Shown here one piece after another: positions 9,950-19,857 of a stretch of 64,000 nt of DNA. This DNA comes from Lactococcus allomyrinae (GTDB lineage: Bacteria > Bacillota > Bacilli > Lactobacillales > Streptococcaceae). A model generated the notes under the pieces. The model was not told the DNA's origin and ran no database searches. It worked only from the letters and a program-made list of their open reading frames with translations. Numbering within the stretch: position 1 is the stretch's first letter; each line of letters begins with the position of its first letter. The stretch covers positions 1,550,001-1,614,000 of the forward strand of contig NZ_CP032627.1 of assembly GCF_003627095.1 (NCBI RefSeq). Reading direction: 5' to 3'. Made by a program: the position numbers and the translations under genes.

Positions 9950-9978
9950 ATAATATAATTATAAACTATTTTCGTCAA
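9950..9978 (-). promoter_or_regulatory. Sigma-A promoter of the anchored-protein gene
   Basis: TTGACG, a 17-nt spacer and TATTAT on the minus strand, 40 nt upstream of the start codon. Confidence 0.7.
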
Positions 9979-10019
9979 AATTCCTAGAGAAATAGTATTT
10001 TTTTATTTACATACTAAAA

Positions 10020-10046
10020 ATAAAAACGCTCATAATAAGCGTTTCT
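10020..10046. terminator. Terminator after the DUF1033 gene
   Basis: AAACGCT and AGCGTTT form a 7-bp stem. Minus-strand sequence continues TTTTATTTTT. Confidence 0.6.
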
Positions 10047-10102
10047 CGTTTTAATTTTTAATTTAATAAACATCAATAACTCTACACAATCAACACCTTA
10101 CT

Positions 10103-10462
10103 TTACTTCAAGGTGCATGAACAGTCGGGCTTACTCCCAGCTTGTTTTTCATAGCCTGACCGACTCTTTTCAAACGGAAGTGCATGCCAGTCTTCAAGAA
10201 GCGCAATACTGTGATAACGTTGTAAATAGCCTACACAGTCTTCACACCATTCTTCATCACCTATCTGCCAAAATGCGGTTTGCAATCCCTCTTTACTCGT
10301 ATACTCTTTAAAAGTTTTTGCTAATTTGAACCATTCTTTTTTATACCATTTTAGTGCCTTATAAAAATCATCAAATTCATTCACTGAAATAATATCATCT
10401 TTCCAGCCCTCAAAGAACCACCATGGCTCATCGGTGCCGTACATCGTAACTACTCTATACAT
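10103..10462 (-). CDS. DUF1033 family protein
   Basis: This 119-residue soluble protein begins MYRVVTMYGTDEPWWFFEGW, the signature of DUF1033, found in streptococci and lactococci. It is rich in Trp, Tyr and acidic residues. C-terminal cysteines (CEDC near residue 75 and CSC near the end) might bind metal. The biochemical function of the family is unknown. It is a single gene with its own terminator. Confidence 0.8.
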   Translation of the reverse strand: MYRVVTMYGTDEPWWFFEGWKDDIISVNEFDDFYKALKWYKKEWFKLAKTFKEYTSKEGLQTAFWQIGDEEWCEDCVGYLQRYHSIALLEDWHALPFEKSRSGYEKQAGSKPDCSCTLK

Positions 10463-10787
10463 TATTCTTCTTTCCGCTGTTTATGTTGCTTTTATTATTC
10501 TAGCGGATTTTTCTACTTTTTTAAAATAATTTGTTTAATACTTTTTCTTATGTTTGCAAAAACATTGAAATTTTTATTACTTTTTGCACTATGGCTAATT
10601 TGCTGAACTTTGATGATTAGCACTATAGCTAAAGCATTATAAAAAGCACCAATAGTTTACATACCCTACGCCTGTCAACGCTCACTTCACAAATTCACAG
10701 CCGCACACTGTTCATTTTCTCTAGCCACTAAAGCAACTGGTAAAAAGACACGCTAATTGTGCAGAACGACTAATAAAATGAATAAGT
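10463..10787. other. Intergenic stretch with a 13-bp direct repeat
   Basis: GCACTATGGCTAA and GCACTATAGCTAA occur near 10583 and 10619. Otherwise I see no gene; the start of the mrnC terminator lies at its end. Confidence 0.4.
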
Positions 10788-10795
10788 TCATTTTA
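10776..10795 (-). terminator. AT-rich hairpin at the end of mrnC
   Basis: AAAATGAA and TTCATTTT pair on the minus strand, overlapping the mrnC stop codon, followed by ATTAG rather than a long T-run. It is weak. Confidence 0.35.
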
Positions 10796-11216
10796 AAGTA
10801 GTTCTAGTATAGTTCGTTTCAGATTCAGATTCTACTTTTGCTACACAAAAATTCCAAATTTCTTGGAGTCGATTTTCTTCTCCAATTAAATGTAGAATGC
10901 CTATTACTGCTTCAAAGCCTGTTGAAATACGATAAGTTACAACATCTGTATTTTTGGCTGTAGTTTTTGAGTGAGCATTGCGACCTCTTTTGAAGTAAGT
11001 CAATTCATACTCACTCAAAAACTGAGCCTCTTCCATTGCAGTAATGATACCAGCTTGTGATTTTGCCGAAACAAACTTTGTCGCTTGCCTTTGGAGTTCT
11101 GCTGGTTTTGTAATTCCTTTTCCTAGTAAGTAATCTCGAACAAAAACCTCATAAACCGCATCTCCAATATATGCAAGTGCAATCCCATTAAGTAGTTCTG
11201 CTTGCTTCTTATTCAC
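10788..11216 (-). CDS. mrnC: Mini-ribonuclease III
   Basis: I choose the GTG at 11216 (142 residues), close to the usual 140-residue family length, with AGGTGG just upstream; an ATG at 11240 would overlap cysS more. The protein is an RNase III catalytic domain without a dsRNA-binding domain. The signature [16 protein letters not shown] carries the catalytic acidic residues; VSAKSQA and [16 protein letters not shown] are also family-typical. It matures the 23S rRNA ends in the cytosol. The gene overlaps the end of cysS by 8 nt, as is common in Firmicutes, implying translational coupling. Confidence 0.93.
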   Translation of the reverse strand: MNKKQAELLNGIALAYIGDAVYEVFVRDYLLGKGITKPAELQRQATKFVSAKSQAGIITAMEEAQFLSEYELTYFKRGRNAHSKTTAKNTDVVTYRISTGFEAVIGILHLIGEENRLQEIWNFCVAKVESESETNYTRTTLK

Positions 11217-12558
11217 GATGCCACCTGATTCCTGAAGCACTATCTTCCAAGATAATTCCTTTAGCTTTTAATTCATCTCTAATTTCATCTGCTTTGGCAA
11301 AATCTCTTACTTCACGCGCCAATTGACGGGCTTCAATCAATGTTTCAATCTCACTATCCAGATTTTCATCAACTTCAAATTTAATTCCAAGTATATTCAG
11401 CACTTCATCAAAAAATTGTTTAACTTCTATACCACCATTTCCTTTATTGACCCAACTTATAAAGTCATAAAAGACTGTCATACCGTTCGCGATGTTAAAA
11501 TCTTCGTCCATTTTACTGACAAAATCATTTTTGAATACTGTCAGTACTGACAAATCGCTGTCAGTGTTCAAATCCATATTGCGATAAGCATTTTCAATCT
11601 TTTTCAGATTATTTTCACTTGCAATCAGTGCATCATCTGTGAAATCTACTGGTCTACGATAGTGAGTTGTTGCAAGGAAGAATCTTAAAATCTGTGGATT
11701 CACATATTTTAGCATTTCGTGAACGGTTTTAAAATTTCCTAATGATTTTGACATTTTTTCGCCGTCTACATTGACAAAACCATTGTGCATCCAATAATTA
11801 ACAAATTTTTTGCCTGTTTTTGCTTCAGATTGAGCGATTTCATTAGTATGGTGGGGAAACTCAAGGTCTGCTCCTCCGCCATGAATATCAAGTGTATCTC
11901 CTAAAAGACTCGTTGCCATTACGGAACATTCAATGTGCCAACCAGGACGCCCCGCTCCCCAAGGTGCTTGCCATGAAATCTCACCTGATTTAGCTGATTT
12001 CCATAAGGCAAAATCAGCTGATGACTCTTTTCTTAAGCTTTCTTCATCTGTACGACCAGATGCTCCGGCTAATAATTCTTCTAAATTTTTATTAGCCAAT
12101 TTGGCATAGTCTTTTGCTTTAGAGACGCGAAAATAAACATCGCCTTCAGACACATACGCAAAATCTTTATCTAATAAATCTTGAATAAAATCAATCATAG
12201 GATAAATATATTCGCTTGCCTTTGGGTTGTGATCGGCTCGTTTGACATTTAAAGCATCAATATCTTCATAAAATGCCGCAATATAACGCTCTGAAAAAGA
12301 TTTTGTTGATGTATGTTCAAGCTGAGCTCCATGAATGATTTTATCATCAACATCAGTAAAGTTTGAGACGTAATCTACTTCAAAACCACGAAATTCCAAA
12401 TATTTTCTGATAAGGTCAAAAGCTACAACCGAACGTGCATTACCGATGTGAATATAGTTATAAACAGTTGGACCACAGACATACATCCTAACTTTGCCTG
12501 ATTCAATAGGATGAAATTCTTCACTCTTTCGAGTCATCGTATTATAAATTTTCAACAT
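11209..12558 (-). CDS. cysS: Cysteinyl-tRNA synthetase
   Basis: This 449-residue class I synthetase has the HIGN ATP site (YIHIGNARS, residues about 35-43) and KMSKSLGNF (about 265-273). The zinc ligands include the Cys of YVCGPTVY and the Cys of HIECSVM. It charges tRNA-Cys. It sits in an operon cysE - TMEM175-type gene - cysS - mrnC, which links cysteine supply with its use. A CTGTCAGTACTGACA palindrome at 11538-11552 lies in frame and encodes LSVLT near residue 338, in the helical C-terminal region, where an insertion would be tolerated. Confidence 0.97.
   Translation of the reverse strand: MLKIYNTMTRKSEEFHPIESGKVRMYVCGPTVYNYIHIGNARSVVAFDLIRKYLEFRGFEVDYVSNFTDVDDKIIHGAQLEHTSTKSFSERYIAAFYEDIDALNVKRADHNPKASEYIYPMIDFIQDLLDKDFAYVSEGDVYFRVSKAKDYAKLANKNLEELLAGASGRTDEESLRKESSADFALWKSAKSGEISWQAPWGAGRPGWHIECSVMATSLLGDTLDIHGGGADLEFPHHTNEIAQSEAKTGKKFVNYWMHNGFVNVDGEKMSKSLGNFKTVHEMLKYVNPQILRFFLATTHYRRPVDFTDDALIASENNLKKIENAYRNMDLNTDSDLSVLTVFKNDFVSKMDEDFNIANGMTVFYDFISWVNKGNGGIEVKQFFDEVLNILGIKFEVDENLDSEIETLIEARQLAREVRDFAKADEIRDELKAKGIILEDSASGIRWHRE
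11538..11552. repeat. CTGTCAG palindrome copy, in frame within cysS
   Basis: CTGTCAGTACTGACA, encoding LSVLT on the coding strand. Confidence 0.85.
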
Positions 12559-12560
12559 TT

Positions 12561-13166
12561 TTATTTCTCCTCATTTTCATCATAAACAATACTTGAAATT
12601 AGGCTGCGTATGGGTAGATACATCAGAACATATCCTGATACCTGCCTGATTCCAGTAAATGACAGTCCAATCGATAAAGCAGTCATAATCATTAAATCCC
12701 AAGGTACTCGTTTCATCATCCAGATTCGTTTAATGCCATTCAGCCGATAAGCACAATCAATAATCCAACTTGCCAGTCGAGAAATTCCAACGATATAGAG
12801 GATATAAATAATCATAAAATAACCCGGATGACTGGCATTATCAACCTGTGTCATCAGAGGAAAAAGACTAACCAGCATAAGAAATATGATATATGTAAAG
12901 ATTTGCCAGCCTGATAACTTATGAACCTTAGAAAAAAATTTCGTAAACTGAAAATAATAACTCACAACGACAAGGAAACTCACGAAAAAAATAATCAGCG
13001 AACTTATCGTTTTTGAAAAATCATAATGTCCACCTCGAAGTACCATTGGCAATGGAATTTCCAATACCATAATCGTTGCGATAATCGACATCACAGCGTC
13101 TGTAAAGCTTTTTAATGGGGAAACCATATGTCCCTCATAAACCGCAACTTTTCGTTTTTTATTCAT
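12561..13166 (-). CDS. TMEM175 (DUF1211) family membrane protein
   Basis: The start ATG at 13166 follows the cysE stop by 4 nt, with TAGGA upstream; an ATG at 13214 would overlap cysE by 44 nt. The 201-residue protein has about five to six transmembrane segments. The first carries FTDAVMSIIATIMVLEIPLP, the TMEM175 pore signature (FSDAV..I..T..VLEI). Bacterial members are potassium-selective channels, so a K+ leak channel is a reasonable inference. Its place between cysE and cysS has no clear metabolic logic. Confidence 0.8.
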   Translation of the reverse strand: MNKKRKVAVYEGHMVSPLKSFTDAVMSIIATIMVLEIPLPMVLRGGHYDFSKTISSLIIFFVSFLVVVSYYFQFTKFFSKVHKLSGWQIFTYIIFLMLVSLFPLMTQVDNASHPGYFMIIYILYIVGISRLASWIIDCAYRLNGIKRIWMMKRVPWDLMIMTALSIGLSFTGIRQVSGYVLMYLPIRSLISSIVYDENEEK

Positions 13167-13170
13167 ATTC

Positions 13171-13770
13171 CTATAAATGCGACGAATGATAGCTCGCTTC
13201 GCGTCTTTCTTCAATTGTCATGATTTTCTCAACATCTTTTTTACCATTAATTCGAACAACTTTTGCTGGTATACCGACAACTGTTACATTAGCTGGAACA
13301 TCGGTTACAACCACTGCGCTAGCACCAACTTTTGCGTTTTCACCAATTTCAATTGGTCCTAACAGCTGCGAATGGGCAGAGATGAGTGCGCCTTGACGCA
13401 CTGTAGGGTGTCTTTTCCCTTTGTCTTTTCCTGTACCGCCAAGTGTTACACCATGATACAATTTTACATTAGACTCAACGATTGCAGTTTCACCAATCAC
13501 AAGACCTGACCCGTGGTCAATGAACACACCCGTTGAAATCTCTGCTCCCGGATGAATTTCAATCTGCGTCCAAAAACGCCAAAATTGTGAGTGCATCCGA
13601 GCAAGTAACTTTAAATTATGTCGCCAAAGCCAATGAGAAAGCCGATGTGCCGCTAAAGCTTTAACTCCTGGGTAAGTCAAAAGAACCTCTAGAGCCGTTC
13701 TTGCTGCAGGGTCATTTTCTTTTGTTACCCGAATTGCTTCTCGCCAGAAACCTTCCTTATTTTTTGCCAT
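13171..13770 (-). CDS. cysE: Serine O-acetyltransferase
   Basis: This 199-residue protein has an N-terminal helical part and a left-handed beta-helix of hexapeptide repeats. Family signatures include HPGAEISTGVFIDHGSGLVI, ETAIVE, LYHGVTLGGTG and GKRHPTV. It makes O-acetylserine from serine and acetyl-CoA, the first step of cysteine synthesis. It is the first gene of the cysE-TMEM175-cysS-mrnC operon. No T-box or other leader structure is visible upstream. Confidence 0.95.
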   Translation of the reverse strand: MAKNKEGFWREAIRVTKENDPAARTALEVLLTYPGVKALAAHRLSHWLWRHNLKLLARMHSQFWRFWTQIEIHPGAEISTGVFIDHGSGLVIGETAIVESNVKLYHGVTLGGTGKDKGKRHPTVRQGALISAHSQLLGPIEIGENAKVGASAVVVTDVPANVTVVGIPAKVVRINGKKDVEKIMTIEERREASYHSSHL

Positions 13771-13804
13771 TTTTTCCTACTTTTTTAAAAAATACTTATA
13801 GTAG

Positions 13805-13813
13805 ATTATACCA
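13805..13813 (-). promoter_or_regulatory. Extended -10 promoter of the cysE operon
   Basis: TGGTATAAT on the minus strand, 35 nt before cysE. No good -35 at 17 nt, as expected for an extended -10. Confidence 0.6.
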
Positions 13814-13885
13814 TAAGCATTGATTGTATTGTTAATATCCAAAATTTCTAAAACTTTTTTAGGATTGTTCTAATCTTGACGCTCT

Positions 13886-14649
13886 TTAATCAGACAATTC
13901 ATCCCATATGCTAATTGTATCTTGGTAATGTTCTAAGTCATCCAATGGATTGATTGTAATTCCTGAAGCATTTTCAAACCTGTTTGTCACATCTTCTGGA
14001 TGCAATAACTCATGGATTGTTAAAAACAACACCTGCCCATTATTTTCTTTGAAAGGTTGACTAAAATACGGTTCATCATACCATTTTGACAAACTATCCA
14101 GATTATCAAACAAAGGCAAATACTCTTGCCCATCCTGAGCAACTAGGTTTGGAAAAATTCGTTCACTTTCCGAAACAAAAGCTGGGATGAGATAATATTT
14201 TTCCATCTTAGAAGCAGATTGATTTTCTGGGCTAAAAAGTGTGTTCAAAATATCAGTATAATGTGTCAAAAATTTCGTCAGCTCAGTCGTTCCAAAGTAA
14301 GCTGTATTGCCTGTATCTTCATCTTGAGGCAATTTTGGATTGACTGCAACAATATCAATATCAGTTTCTTTCAGAAGTTCAAGAACTTCAATTATCGAAT
14401 GAAGCTCCCACTCTGTTTCAAAGTCTGTCAGTTCTGACAGAAAAATATTCAAATCATTTTCTGTTGTAAACACAGGTATTGCTTTTCGCTCCGCCATTGG
14501 TACGTAAAAAACCTTTTTAGGAGCTAAGACTGGAAATTGATGAAAAGCATAAGCCAATGACAAATCCTCCATAAAAGCCCAGGATTCGCTAAGGACAGAC
14601 GCAAACGCTCATCTAACTCCGAATTAATATTGTAAGTTGCCATCATCAT
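13886..14649 (-). pseudogene. SseB-like protein, frameshifted near its N terminus
   Basis: The long frame (14572 down to 13886, 228 residues) resembles its neighbour at 15051-15803 along its whole length: IPVFTTEND versus LPVFTSKKS, YLPLFDNLDSLSKWYDEPYF versus YVPLFDNFESLLTWYSEPYF, GITINPLD versus GVTINPLD. It has no ribosome site at 14572. The missing N terminus (SELDERLRLSLAN, matching EELEPKLRAAIAN) is upstream in another frame, starting at the ATGs 14643-14649. One extra T in the T-run at 14573-14576 would join the two. The pair is a tandem duplication with one damaged copy, or a sequencing error. The SseB-type function is unclear. An in-frame palindrome at 14425-14440 encodes LSELTD. Confidence 0.75.
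14425..14440. repeat. CTGTCAG palindrome copy, in frame within the SseB-like gene
   Basis: CTGTCAGTTCTGACAG; the coding strand reads LSELTD. Confidence 0.8.
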
Positions 14650-14947
14650 TGCTGACAGGCTGTCAACGTACTGACAAAAAAGATTATTCCCCTTCTTGAT
14701 ACTATTTAACTTCTTGCGCTTGACACAAGAAGTTAAAGTTGCGGATAAGAAAAGCATCACTTTTCCTAATTGTCGCTAAGCAGTATCTTTGAAGTCCATC
14801 TACTAAATCTGATACGCAGATTTAGAGGCGAACTAGTATGAGCAAGCGGGCTTCTTTGAGCTACTTATCTAGCTGTTACGGCTAGACATTATACTTTGAC
14901 AAACTGCTTTTACAGCTTTCCCATTATTTTTTACCTATATTTAGAGT

Positions 14948-14965
14948 CTGTCAGCGTACTGACAG
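14948..14965. repeat. CTGTCAG palindrome copy, intergenic, 18 bp
   Basis: CTGTCAGCGTACTGACAG, a near-perfect inverted repeat downstream of the SseB gene. Confidence 0.8.
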
Positions 14966-15008
14966 ACTACCATCATCAATTTTTTATATCAAATGTATTG
15001 ATTTAACC

Positions 15009-15024
15009 CTGTCAGTACTGACAG
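15009..15024. repeat. CTGTCAG palindrome copy, intergenic, 16 bp
   Basis: A perfect CTGTCAGTACTGACAG 27 bases after the SseB stop codon. Confidence 0.85.
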
Positions 15025-15050
15025 AAAATCTATACCATACTTTTATCAAC

Positions 15051-15803
15051 TCACACTTCACCGCGCAATTGTGCCCAACTTACCAATGTTTTTTCAAACT
15101 CCGAAATATCATAATCTAAGGGATTAATCGTTACTCCTACCGCAAACGAAAATTCATTTCGACCTGTCTTTGGATTCATCAAATCATCAATTGTCATCAC
15201 CAAGATTTCGCCCGAATTATCATTCAAAATATGCTGAAAGTAAGGTTCTGAATACCACGTCAACAAAGATTCAAAGTTATCAAACAAGGGAACATACGAA
15301 CGTTCATCTGGTGCAGTTAGAGCTGCAAAGCGTCGCTCCGAACCTGCTAAAACATTGTTATTATCCACAAAAGCGGGAACAAAATATATTCTCTCAAATT
15401 TATCAATCCTTGCATTCAAAGCAAATTCCGCCAGAAGCTTTTCATACTTTTCCTGCATATTACGAAATGAATCTAGACCCCAATACTGTTGATTACCTCG
15501 GTTTTCCATATGTAAAGGGCGAACATTGAAACCAATCGTGTCTGCATCATTAGTGTTTTGTAGCAGATTGTCAATCATGCATAAATCAAAATCCACTTTT
15601 TGCTCAAAATTTGCCTGAAAAAGTGTTGCTGATTTCTTTGACGTAAAAACAGGCAAGACTTTATTTTCCCGAATGTTTAAACACAACTTTTCTTTCAAAG
15701 CAAAAACAGGCGTTTTTTTAAGCTCTACCATGAAATCCAATTCATCAATTAAGCGTTTATTAGCAATTGCTGCACGTAATTTTGGTTCTAATTCTTCATT
15801 CAT
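15051..15803 (-). CDS. SseB family protein
   Basis: This 250-residue soluble protein has the SseB N-terminal domain pattern: ELKKTPVFAL, then VLPVFTSKKSATLFQ, then YVPLFDNFESLLTWY and GVTINPLDYDI. Its ATG overlaps the pnp stop codon by one base (TAATG), so translation is probably coupled to pnp. A related, damaged copy lies downstream at 13886-14649. The SseB N-terminal domain is widespread in bacteria without an agreed function. Linkage to PNPase suggests co-expression but does not prove a role in RNA decay. Confidence 0.75.
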   Translation of the reverse strand: MNEELEPKLRAAIANKRLIDELDFMVELKKTPVFALKEKLCLNIRENKVLPVFTSKKSATLFQANFEQKVDFDLCMIDNLLQNTNDADTIGFNVRPLHMENRGNQQYWGLDSFRNMQEKYEKLLAEFALNARIDKFERIYFVPAFVDNNNVLAGSERRFAALTAPDERSYVPLFDNFESLLTWYSEPYFQHILNDNSGEILVMTIDDLMNPKTGRNEFSFAVGVTINPLDYDISEFEKTLVSWAQLRGEV

Positions 15804-18109
15804 TATTCTGGCTTTTTAGTTGAAAGTTCAGGAAAATCATTATCTAGACGAGGTTTACGGTCACGGCGTTCAAAGTTATGTCCACTGTTTCCGTTACGGT
15901 CGTTATTGCGACGGTCAAAGCCATTATTACCGCGTCCATTTCCATTGCGACGGTCTCCGTTTTCACGGCGTTCACGTGGTTTACGCTCTGGCTCTACATA
16001 ACCTTCAGGTTTCTCAACCAAAGCACGCATTGATGCATCAACACGACCTTTTTCATCAATTTTCATGATTTTAACCTTGACAATATCACCAAGTTTCACA
16101 ACATCTTCGACCTTAGCTGTACGTGCCCAAGCCATTTCAGAAATGTGAACCATTGCATCTGTTTTACCAAAAAGATTCACAAATGCGCCAAAACTTTCAA
16201 TACGGACAACTTTTGCGTCGTAAATATCACCAACTTTTGCTTCACGCACCAACTCAGTAATAATTTCCTTGGCACGATTAATTGCAGCTTGGTCTGGCGA
16301 GAAGATTGAGCAAAGCCCATCTTCATCAATGTCAATTTTAACACCTGTTTCAGCGATAATCTTATCAATTTGTTCGCCACCTTTACCGATAACCACTTTG
16401 ATTTTATCCACTGGAATCGTAATAGTGTCAATTTTTGGAGCAGATGGTGCCAATTCTTTGCGTGGTTCTGCTATCGTTGCTTCAATCAAATCCAAAATTT
16501 GGAAGCGGGCTTTCTTCGCTTGTGCCAACGCTTCGGCAAGAATTTCAGGCGTAATACCAGAAATCTTGATGTCCATTTGAAGCGCTGTAATCCCCTCACG
16601 TGTCCCTGCTACTTTAAAGTCCATATCACCAAAGTGATCTTCAAGTCCTTGAATATCCGTCAAAATTGTATAATTTGCACCATCAGAAATCAAGCCCATC
16701 GCAATTCCAGCTACAGGTGCTTTGATAGGGACTCCACCAGCCATAAGTGCAAGCGTTCCCGCACAAATCGAAGCCTGTGAAGATGAACCATTAGATTCTA
16801 ATACTTCAGCAACTAAACGAATGGCATAAGGAAATTCTTCAAGTGTAGGTAGAACTTGTGCTAAAGCGCGTTCACCGAGTGCCCCATGACCAATTTCACG
16901 ACGCCCTGGCGCACCATATCGCCCCGTTTCTCCAACAGAGTATTGTGGGAAATTATAATGGTGCATAAAACGTTTCTTATATTCATCACCAAGTCCATCA
17001 ATCGTTTGTGCTTCGCCCATTGGTGCCAAAGTCAAAGTTGACAAAGCTTGTGTTTGCCCACGAGTAAACAGACCTGTACCATGTGTAATCGTACGTGGTG
17101 TAAAGTCAATTTCAGCGTCAAGTGGGCGGATTTCATCAATTTTACGACCATCAGGACGTATTTTATCTTCCGTGATCAATCGACGAACTTCTGCATGTTC
17201 CATTCCTTCAAGAATTTCAGCAACATCACGAATAATAGTTGCAAAATTTTCATCAGATTCATATTTTTCAGTATAAGCTGCAACGACTACATCTTTAACT
17301 GCTTGGGTTGCTGCTTCACGCGCCAATTTTTCCTCAACTTGTACTGCTTTTTGCAAATCAGAATTGTACTGTGCGATAATCTCCACTTTGAGTTCTTGAT
17401 TAACGTGCAAAAGTTCAACATCTGCTTTCTCTTTACCAACTTTTGCTACAATTTCATTTTGAAACTCAATCAATTCTTTCACCGCAGCATGACCTGCTAG
17501 TAATGCACCAAGCATAACGTCTTCCGAGAGTTCTTTCGCTCCAGATTCGACCATATTAATAGCATTAATATTACCAGCAACAGAAAGTTCCAAACTTGAA
17601 GCTTCCACTTGGGCAACAGATGGGTTGATGACATAAGCACCATCAACATAAGCCACTTCAACACCAGCAATTGGTCCATCAAATGGAATATCGGAAATTG
17701 CAAGTGCAAGAGATGAACCAAACATTGCAGCCATACGAGCAGAGGCATTTTCATCATAAGAAAGCACAGTATTAATGACTTGCACTTCATTGCGGAATCC
17801 TTCAGCAAACATTGGACGAATAGGACGGTCAATCAGACGAGCAGTCAATGTTGCATCAGTTGAAGGACGTGCTTCACGTTTGTTGAATCCCCCTGGAAAC
17901 TTCCCAGCAGCGTACATTTTTTCTTCATAGTTCACTTGAAGTGGGAAAAAGTCTCCTGTAGCCATTTTTTTAGACATTGTTGCTGCAGTTAATACCGTTG
18001 TATCTCCATAACGAACAACAACGGCACCATTTGCTTGTTTTGCTACTTGTCCCGTTTCAACAGTCAAAGTTCGTCCTGCGAACTCCATAGAAAATGTTTC
18101 TTTTGCCAA
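15803..18109 (-). CDS. pnp: Polyribonucleotide nucleotidyltransferase (PNPase)
   Basis: The 768-residue protein has two RNase PH domains (residues about 1-230 and 310-540). The second contains the catalytic [14 protein letters not shown] and [22 protein letters not shown] stretches. A KH domain ([18 protein letters not shown], about 560-620) and an S1 domain ([20 protein letters not shown], about 625-695) follow. The tail is rich in Arg/Asn/Gly, longer than in many homologues and probably RNA-binding. It degrades RNA 3' to 5' by phosphorolysis and can add tails. The 390-nt leader contains a long-range hairpin that may matter for control. Confidence 0.97.
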   Translation of the reverse strand: MAKETFSMEFAGRTLTVETGQVAKQANGAVVVRYGDTTVLTAATMSKKMATGDFFPLQVNYEEKMYAAGKFPGGFNKREARPSTDATLTARLIDRPIRPMFAEGFRNEVQVINTVLSYDENASARMAAMFGSSLALAISDIPFDGPIAGVEVAYVDGAYVINPSVAQVEASSLELSVAGNINAINMVESGAKELSEDVMLGALLAGHAAVKELIEFQNEIVAKVGKEKADVELLHVNQELKVEIIAQYNSDLQKAVQVEEKLAREAATQAVKDVVVAAYTEKYESDENFATIIRDVAEILEGMEHAEVRRLITEDKIRPDGRKIDEIRPLDAEIDFTPRTITHGTGLFTRGQTQALSTLTLAPMGEAQTIDGLGDEYKKRFMHHYNFPQYSVGETGRYGAPGRREIGHGALGERALAQVLPTLEEFPYAIRLVAEVLESNGSSSQASICAGTLALMAGGVPIKAPVAGIAMGLISDGANYTILTDIQGLEDHFGDMDFKVAGTREGITALQMDIKISGITPEILAEALAQAKKARFQILDLIEATIAEPRKELAPSAPKIDTITIPVDKIKVVIGKGGEQIDKIIAETGVKIDIDEDGLCSIFSPDQAAINRAKEIITELVREAKVGDIYDAKVVRIESFGAFVNLFGKTDAMVHISEMAWARTAKVEDVVKLGDIVKVKIMKIDEKGRVDASMRALVEKPEGYVEPERKPRERRENGDRRNGNGRGNNGFDRRNNDRNGNSGHNFERRDRKPRLDNDFPELSTKKPE

Positions 18110-18605
18110 TTTTTCTCCTTAACATAGCTTGCCAAAAGGATTCGATATGATATTAACAAGCACGGACTTGCACCAGCTTTCCTATGCCTTGCTCATAAAT
18201 AGAAAAACATCGCTCTTCTTATTCACAATCTTATCACTTTTACAATCTAGTTCATCGTCTTTTGCGATGTTCTTTTTTAATTTCTACGTGTTTCTAAACA
18301 AAAATCAATCTATCATATAAATTTCAATTTTCTTATGGCTCATTCGCAGCTTCATGATACCACCAATTCCAGTTGTTAACAGCTGTTTTAACTCGTCACT
18401 TTAATGCAAATGAATATTTCATAGGGTAAGGTAGCGAATATAATGACAAACTCATTTTTGCATAGAACAACACGTATGTCCCATTATACTATATTTTAGC
18501 AAAGAAAAAAAGGCTCACAGGGAGCCTTTCTATTGATAAAATCGACTAATACTAGTTTGACATCTAACTGCGTTAATGACACATTTAGAGATAGGCTAAT
18601 ATAAA
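18110..18605. other. pnp leader region with long-range hairpin, and terminator of the upstream gene
   Basis: AACATCGC (18206-18213) and GCGATGTT (18264-18271) can pair. On the minus strand a CATCG/CGATG hairpin shares one arm, so two folds exclude each other. A TATAAT at 18483-18488 (minus) may be the pnp -10. No gene is visible. pnp leaders in other bacteria are processed for autocontrol; that this one is too is inference. Confidence 0.4.
18500..18530 (-). terminator. Terminator of the lipoprotein gene
   Basis: AGGCTC and GAGCCT pair, followed on the minus strand by a run of eight T. Confidence 0.8.
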
Positions 18606-19751
18606 TTAGCTAGCAGTTTTTACACCGACAGTACCAGTTACTTTGAATTGGTTAGCAGCTGGAAGTGCTTTATAAGTATCAAGTTGGTCTTGAGTTGCGA
18701 AGTAAAGATTACCAGTGATTGTAGAAACTGACAATGCACCTGATGCATCTTTCATACCACGTGATTGAAGAGAAGCATTTTCTCCAACGTATACGTCACC
18801 TTTAACATTACCACCTTCAAAGTCAGTTGCTGGAGAGTTTACAATCAAACGTCCAACAGTCAAAGTGAAGGTTTTTGTAATTTGGTGAGCATCATTTGTT
18901 GTTGCCAAAGCGAGTGTACGTTGAACTACGCCAGCTTCATTGAGGAATGTACCATCGACAGTAATATCTTTACCTGAAGCATCAACATCACCACTCGCAG
19001 CGACAAGGAATGAACCATTTTTACCAAGACCTGAAGCCAATACACTTGCGTCTGTTGTACCAGTTGTTGCACCTGTTTGTACATCTGAACCGTTACCTTT
19101 GAATAAGTAAGTTACATTTCCGTGAGGTCCTGCTGTGATTGCACCACCTTCAACTTTAACTACATCTCCTGCAACAACTGAAGTTGTACCTGTTACTTTA
19201 ACTTTTTGTGCTTCTGGAAGTTGGTTGTAAGCATCAAGAAGATCTTGGCTTGCAAATGTCAAATTACCATCAATTGTTGCTTGACCAGCAACACCTTGAC
19301 CCGTTTGTCCGTGGAATCCAGCTGCAAATACATCTACGTTACCTTTTACTGTACCATTTGAAATGTAGAAACCTGGAGATTTAACTTCAATTTTATCTAC
19401 TGTCAATGTGTAACGATCAGTGATTTTATGGTTAGCATCTTGGTTATAAATTGCCAATTTACGAGCAACTACACCATCTCCTAGGAAAAGTCCTTCAACT
19501 GTCAAAGTCTTACCAGAAGCGTCCATGTCACCTTTTGTTGCATTCAACCAAGCACCATTTTTAGCGAAACCTTTTTGAAGGTCTGCAAAGCTGTTTGTAC
19601 CAGCTGTTGCTCCAGCGAATACTTCAGCTTTTGATGATTGTTCTGTTTTTGTGTCTTTAGAACTTGAGTTGTTATTATTTCCACAAGCAGCAAGCAAAGA
19701 TACTGAGAGTACTGAAACTGCAAGAAGCGAAATTACTTTTGTTTTCTTCAT
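18606..19751 (-). CDS. Lipoprotein with two tandem homologous domains
   Basis: This 381-residue protein has a lipoprotein signal peptide with lipobox LAAC (lipidated Cys23), then a Ser/Asn/Lys linker. Residues about 52-195 and 235-378 are two copies of one domain. Shared features are the KNGxxLxxxxGDxDASGKxxTVxGxFL block, ITxxxTLTVxxxxVxSP, VKGDV/VKGNV, ITGNLYFATQDQLDTY versus IDGNLTFASQDLLDAY, and KVTGT. The short repeated beta-strands suggest a beta-helix. The protein should sit on the outer face of the membrane. Function is not known to me. It has a near-consensus promoter and a strong terminator, so it is probably abundant. Confidence 0.85.
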   Translation of the reverse strand: MKKTKVISLLAVSVLSVSLLAACGNNNNSSSKDTKTEQSSKAEVFAGATAGTNSFADLQKGFAKNGAWLNATKGDMDASGKTLTVEGLFLGDGVVARKLAIYNQDANHKITDRYTLTVDKIEVKSPGFYISNGTVKGNVDVFAAGFHGQTGQGVAGQATIDGNLTFASQDLLDAYNQLPEAQKVKVTGTTSVVAGDVVKVEGGAITAGPHGNVTYLFKGNGSDVQTGATTGTTDASVLASGLGKNGSFLVAASGDVDASGKDITVDGTFLNEAGVVQRTLALATTNDAHQITKTFTLTVGRLIVNSPATDFEGGNVKGDVYVGENASLQSRGMKDASGALSVSTITGNLYFATQDQLDTYKALPAANQFKVTGTVGVKTAS

Positions 19752-19818
19752 TTTCTTTTCTCCTAAAAAGATAAATATTTTAATCGTGACAGATTTCTTT
19801 CACGAAACTTACACGGAT

Positions 19819-19847
19819 ATTATAGCATTTCAGACTGTTAAATGCAA
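19819..19847 (-). promoter_or_regulatory. Strong sigma-A promoter of the lipoprotein gene
   Basis: TTGCAT, a 17-nt spacer ending in TGC, and a perfect TATAAT on the minus strand. Confidence 0.85.
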
Positions 19848-19857
19848 GAGTTTGCCG

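Larger units (their letters stand above)
14650..15050. other. Intergenic stretch with several CTGACAG palindromes
   Basis: It holds the palindromes at 14948-14965 and 15009-15024, plus loose half sites near 14655-14675. A small hairpin AAATC/GATTT lies near 14815. No gene is convincing. Confidence 0.5.

Noticed and set aside
14524-14760. A separate 78-residue lipoprotein-like gene upstream of the SseB-like frame
   Set aside because: Only its last 26 residues or so before the break are meaningful, and they align with the N terminus of the intact SseB paralogue; the rest spans intergenic repeats.
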